A stretch of DNA of 31,408 bases, taken from positions 20,491 to 51,898 of the forward strand of contig CAJUFP010000024.1 of the NCBI GenBank assembly GCA_910585645.1, given 5' to 3'. Made by a program: the position numbers and the translations under genes. The stretch's first letter is position 1. Each line of letters begins with the position of its first letter. This document shows positions 29,366 through 31,408 of this stretch, in pieces. The stretch is from an uncultured Hungatella sp. Lineage in GTDB: Bacteria; Bacillota; Clostridia; Lachnospirales; Lachnospiraceae. The notes under the pieces are model-generated. The model searched no databases, was not told the DNA's origin, and saw only the letters and a program-made list of their open reading frames with translations.

Positions 29366-31273
29366 ATGGCACGCAAGAAAGAACTGGGAACCGGCATTAT
29401 CACGGAGACCGACCGATATCTCTATGGAGAAGGAACCCACTACAAGATCTATGAAAAACTGGGAGCCCACCCCAAAACTTACCGAAGAAAAGAGGGCATG
29501 TATTTTGCTGTGTGGGCTCCCCACGCTCAGGCAGTCAGCGTTGTAGGAGATTTTAACGACTGGAATCCTGACGCCACTCCCATGGAAGCCCTGGCGTCTT
29601 CAGGCATCTACGAGGTATTTGTTCCCGGCCTTGGCACAGGCCAGCTGTACAAGTACGCCATCACCACAGCCAGCGGCAAGGTGTTGTTTAAGGCTGACCC
29701 TTACGCCTTTGAAGCGGAGTACCGCCCGGGCACTGCCTCCATCACTGCCGACATCTCCGGCTTTGTGTGGAAGGACGACGTGTGGATGAAAAAGAGAAAG
29801 GAGACAGACCTTCTTTCTTCGCCCCTTTCGATCTATGAGGTCCATTTAGGTTCCTGGAGGAAGATGAACCGGGAAGAAAAGGACGGATATTACACTTACA
29901 TAGAGGCAGCCCACGAGCTGGCTGATTATGTAAAGGAGATGGGATACACCCATGTAGAGCTGATGGGGATCGCGGAACACCCCTTTGACGGCTCCTGGGG
30001 CTATCAGGTGACCGGCTACTACGCTCCCACCTCACGGTACGGCTCGGCAAAAGACTTTATGTATTTTGTCAATTATCTCCACAAGAAAGGCATTGGCGTT
30101 ATCCTGGACTGGGTTCCCGCCCATTTCCCCAGAGACGCCCATGGACTGGCTGACTTTGACGGACAGCCTCTGTACGAGTACGCGGACACAAGAAAAGGCG
30201 AACACCCTGACTGGGGCACCAAGGTATTTGACTATGAAAAGCATGAGGTCTCTAACTTCCTCATTGCCAACGCCCTTTACTGGATCGAAGAGTACCACAT
30301 CGACGGGCTTCGGGTGGACGCCGTAGCCTCCATGCTGTACCTGGATTACGGCCGCTCAGGCGGCAACTGGGTCCCCAACAAATACGGCGAGAATAAAAAT
30401 CTGGAAGCCATCGAGTTCTTTAAGCATCTCAACAGCATTGTAAACCAGCGGTGCAGCGGCGCCATGGTTATAGCCGAGGAATCCACGGCATGGCCCATGG
30501 TCACGGGAAAGCCGGAGGACGGCGGGCTGGGCTTCCGCTTTAAGTGGAACATGGGATGGATGCATGATTTTTTGGAGTACATGAAGCTGGACCCCTATTT
30601 CCGCAAGTACAACCACAACAAGATGACCTTTGGCATGACTTATGCCACCAGCGAGAACTTTATCCTGGTGCTGTCCCACGACGAGGTGGTCCACCTGAAA
30701 TGTTCCATGATCAACAAGATGCCGGGCCTTCATGACGACAAATTCGCCAACTTAAAGGTGGGCTATACGTTTATGATGGGCCATCCGGGCAAGAAGCTTC
30801 TGTTCATGGGACAGGATTTCGGCCAGCTCCACGAGTGGGATGAAAAGGTGTCCCTGGACTGGTATCTTGCCGAGGAGCCTCTCCACAAAGATTTACAGAA
30901 TTATTTTAAGGATCTGCTGCATATTTACAAAAAATATCCTGCTATGTACAGCCTGGACTATGACTGGGACGGATTCCAGTGGATCAATGCCAATGACGGC
31001 GACCGTAGCATTTTCAGTTTTATCCGCCGCAGCAAGACCGGCAAGCAGAACCTGCTGTTTATCTGCAACTTTACGCCTGTGGCAAGGCCTGACTATCGGG
31101 TTGGCGTTCCCAAAAAGGGCAACTACTCCCTGCTTCTGGACCAGACCCACGGCCTGTATAAAACAGGCGATGATAAGGTGACGTACCGCTCCACCAAGTC
31201 CGAGTGCGACGATCAGCCATTCTCCTTTGCCTATCCTCTTCCGGCTTACGGGACGGCGATCTTCCGCTTCTGA
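29366..31273 (+). CDS. glgB: 1,4-alpha-glucan branching enzyme
   Basis: The enzyme makes alpha-1,6 branches in glycogen. The 635-residue protein has a CBM48 domain (about 40-120, AVWAPHAQAVSVVGDFNDWNP), a GH13 barrel and a C-terminal sandwich. Catalytic residues are Asp318 in DGLRVDAVASM, Glu371 in IAEEST and the His438-Asp439 pair in LSHDEVVH. GYQVTGYYAPTSRYG is the GH13_9 branching signature. The start at 29366 is set by GGAGGACAAAAAG; a frame opening at 29267 runs through the leader hairpin. No other glg gene is in the window. Confidence 0.97.
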   Translation: MARKKELGTGIITETDRYLYGEGTHYKIYEKLGAHPKTYRRKEGMYFAVWAPHAQAVSVVGDFNDWNPDATPMEALASSGIYEVFVPGLGTGQLYKYAITTASGKVLFKADPYAFEAEYRPGTASITADISGFVWKDDVWMKKRKETDLLSSPLSIYEVHLGSWRKMNREEKDGYYTYIEAAHELADYVKEMGYTHVELMGIAEHPFDGSWGYQVTGYYAPTSRYGSAKDFMYFVNYLHKKGIGVILDWVPAHFPRDAHGLADFDGQPLYEYADTRKGEHPDWGTKVFDYEKHEVSNFLIANALYWIEEYHIDGLRVDAVASMLYLDYGRSGGNWVPNKYGENKNLEAIEFFKHLNSIVNQRCSGAMVIAEESTAWPMVTGKPEDGGLGFRFKWNMGWMHDFLEYMKLDPYFRKYNHNKMTFGMTYATSENFILVLSHDEVVHLKCSMINKMPGLHDDKFANLKVGYTFMMGHPGKKLLFMGQDFGQLHEWDEKVSLDWYLAEEPLHKDLQNYFKDLLHIYKKYPAMYSLDYDWDGFQWINANDGDRSIFSFIRRSKTGKQNLLFICNFTPVARPDYRVGVPKKGNYSLLLDQTHGLYKTGDDKVTYRSTKSECDDQPFSFAYPLPAYGTAIFRF

Positions 31274-31288
31274 TCGTTTGCTGAATAG

Positions 31289-31347
31289 AAATCCCTGTAA
31301 AATCATGTATGCGTCTCTGCGCATACGGGTTTTACAGGGATTTTTTA
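31289..31347 (+). terminator. Terminator of glgB
   Basis: AAATCCCTGTAAAA (31289-31302) and TTTTACAGGGATTT (31330-31343) pair over 14 bases; GTATGCG (31307-31313) and CGCATAC (31320-31326) form an inner stem. A T run follows. Confidence 0.85.
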
Positions 31348-31408
31348 CAGCCCCGATAGTGTAACTTTACCTGGGGAATATTAAGAAATAAAAAAACAAG
31401 ACGACATC

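Overview
The window looks like chromosomal DNA of a spore-forming, low-to-mid GC Firmicute, most likely a Lachnospiraceae gut clostridium. The reasons are a YyaC spore-protease gene, strong GGAGG ribosome sites, a Gram-positive Tad locus with Flp1/DUF5702/DUF6382 proteins, a short clostridial glucose-6-phosphate isomerase, and an ECF-like sigma factor with a DUF4367-type partner. This placement is inferred from protein families, not from rRNA, and no rRNA or tRNA gene was seen.

Layout. 1-350: a 70-bp tandem repeat running off the left edge, then a 20-bp perfect hairpin that ends the LysM gene. 351-3470 (minus): a LysM membrane protein with an MPN-like N-terminus, yyaC, and an unknown coiled-coil membrane protein. 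3554-4500 (minus): an A+T-richer island with a probable PBECR4-type RNase-fold protein behind a long, hairpin-rich leader with its own promoter. 4507-8272 (minus): a small conserved protein, pgi, an unknown membrane protein and mtnN. 8536-13836 (minus): a lactose/cellobiose-family PTS (IIC, small membrane protein, IIA, IIB), a histidine phosphatase, and upstream a five-domain PRD activator; no glycosidase is present. 14241-17353: a sigma factor and its presumed membrane anti-sigma partner plus a secreted DUF6147 protein, all on minus, with murG on plus between them. 17431-18464 (minus): rhomboid protease and HIT hydrolase on their own promoter. 18528-28757 (minus): a full Tad (type IVb pilus-like) operon. 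28930-31347 (plus): DUF2508 protein and glgB, divergent from the Tad operon.

How the genes work together. The Tad operon encodes two prepilin peptidases, TadZ, the TadA ATPase, the TadB/TadC platform, a 58-residue Flp1 pilin, three TadE/TadG-like pseudopilins and an FHA-domain membrane protein. No secretin is present, as expected for a monoderm. The PTS operon should be switched on by the PRD regulator, whose candidate operator lies about 46-63 bases upstream of the predicted start of the IIC transcript.

The points most worth a second look are: (1) the anti-sigma gene, whose GC content falls from about 55% to about 25% just after the membrane segment, as if its ectodomain and the adjacent secreted protein were exchanged as a cassette; (2) the PBECR4-like nuclease behind a structured leader, laid out like a type III toxin-antitoxin locus; (3) a TadE-like pseudopilin carrying two outward-facing Cys/His modules; (4) a compact three-way-junction palindrome in the PTS operon.
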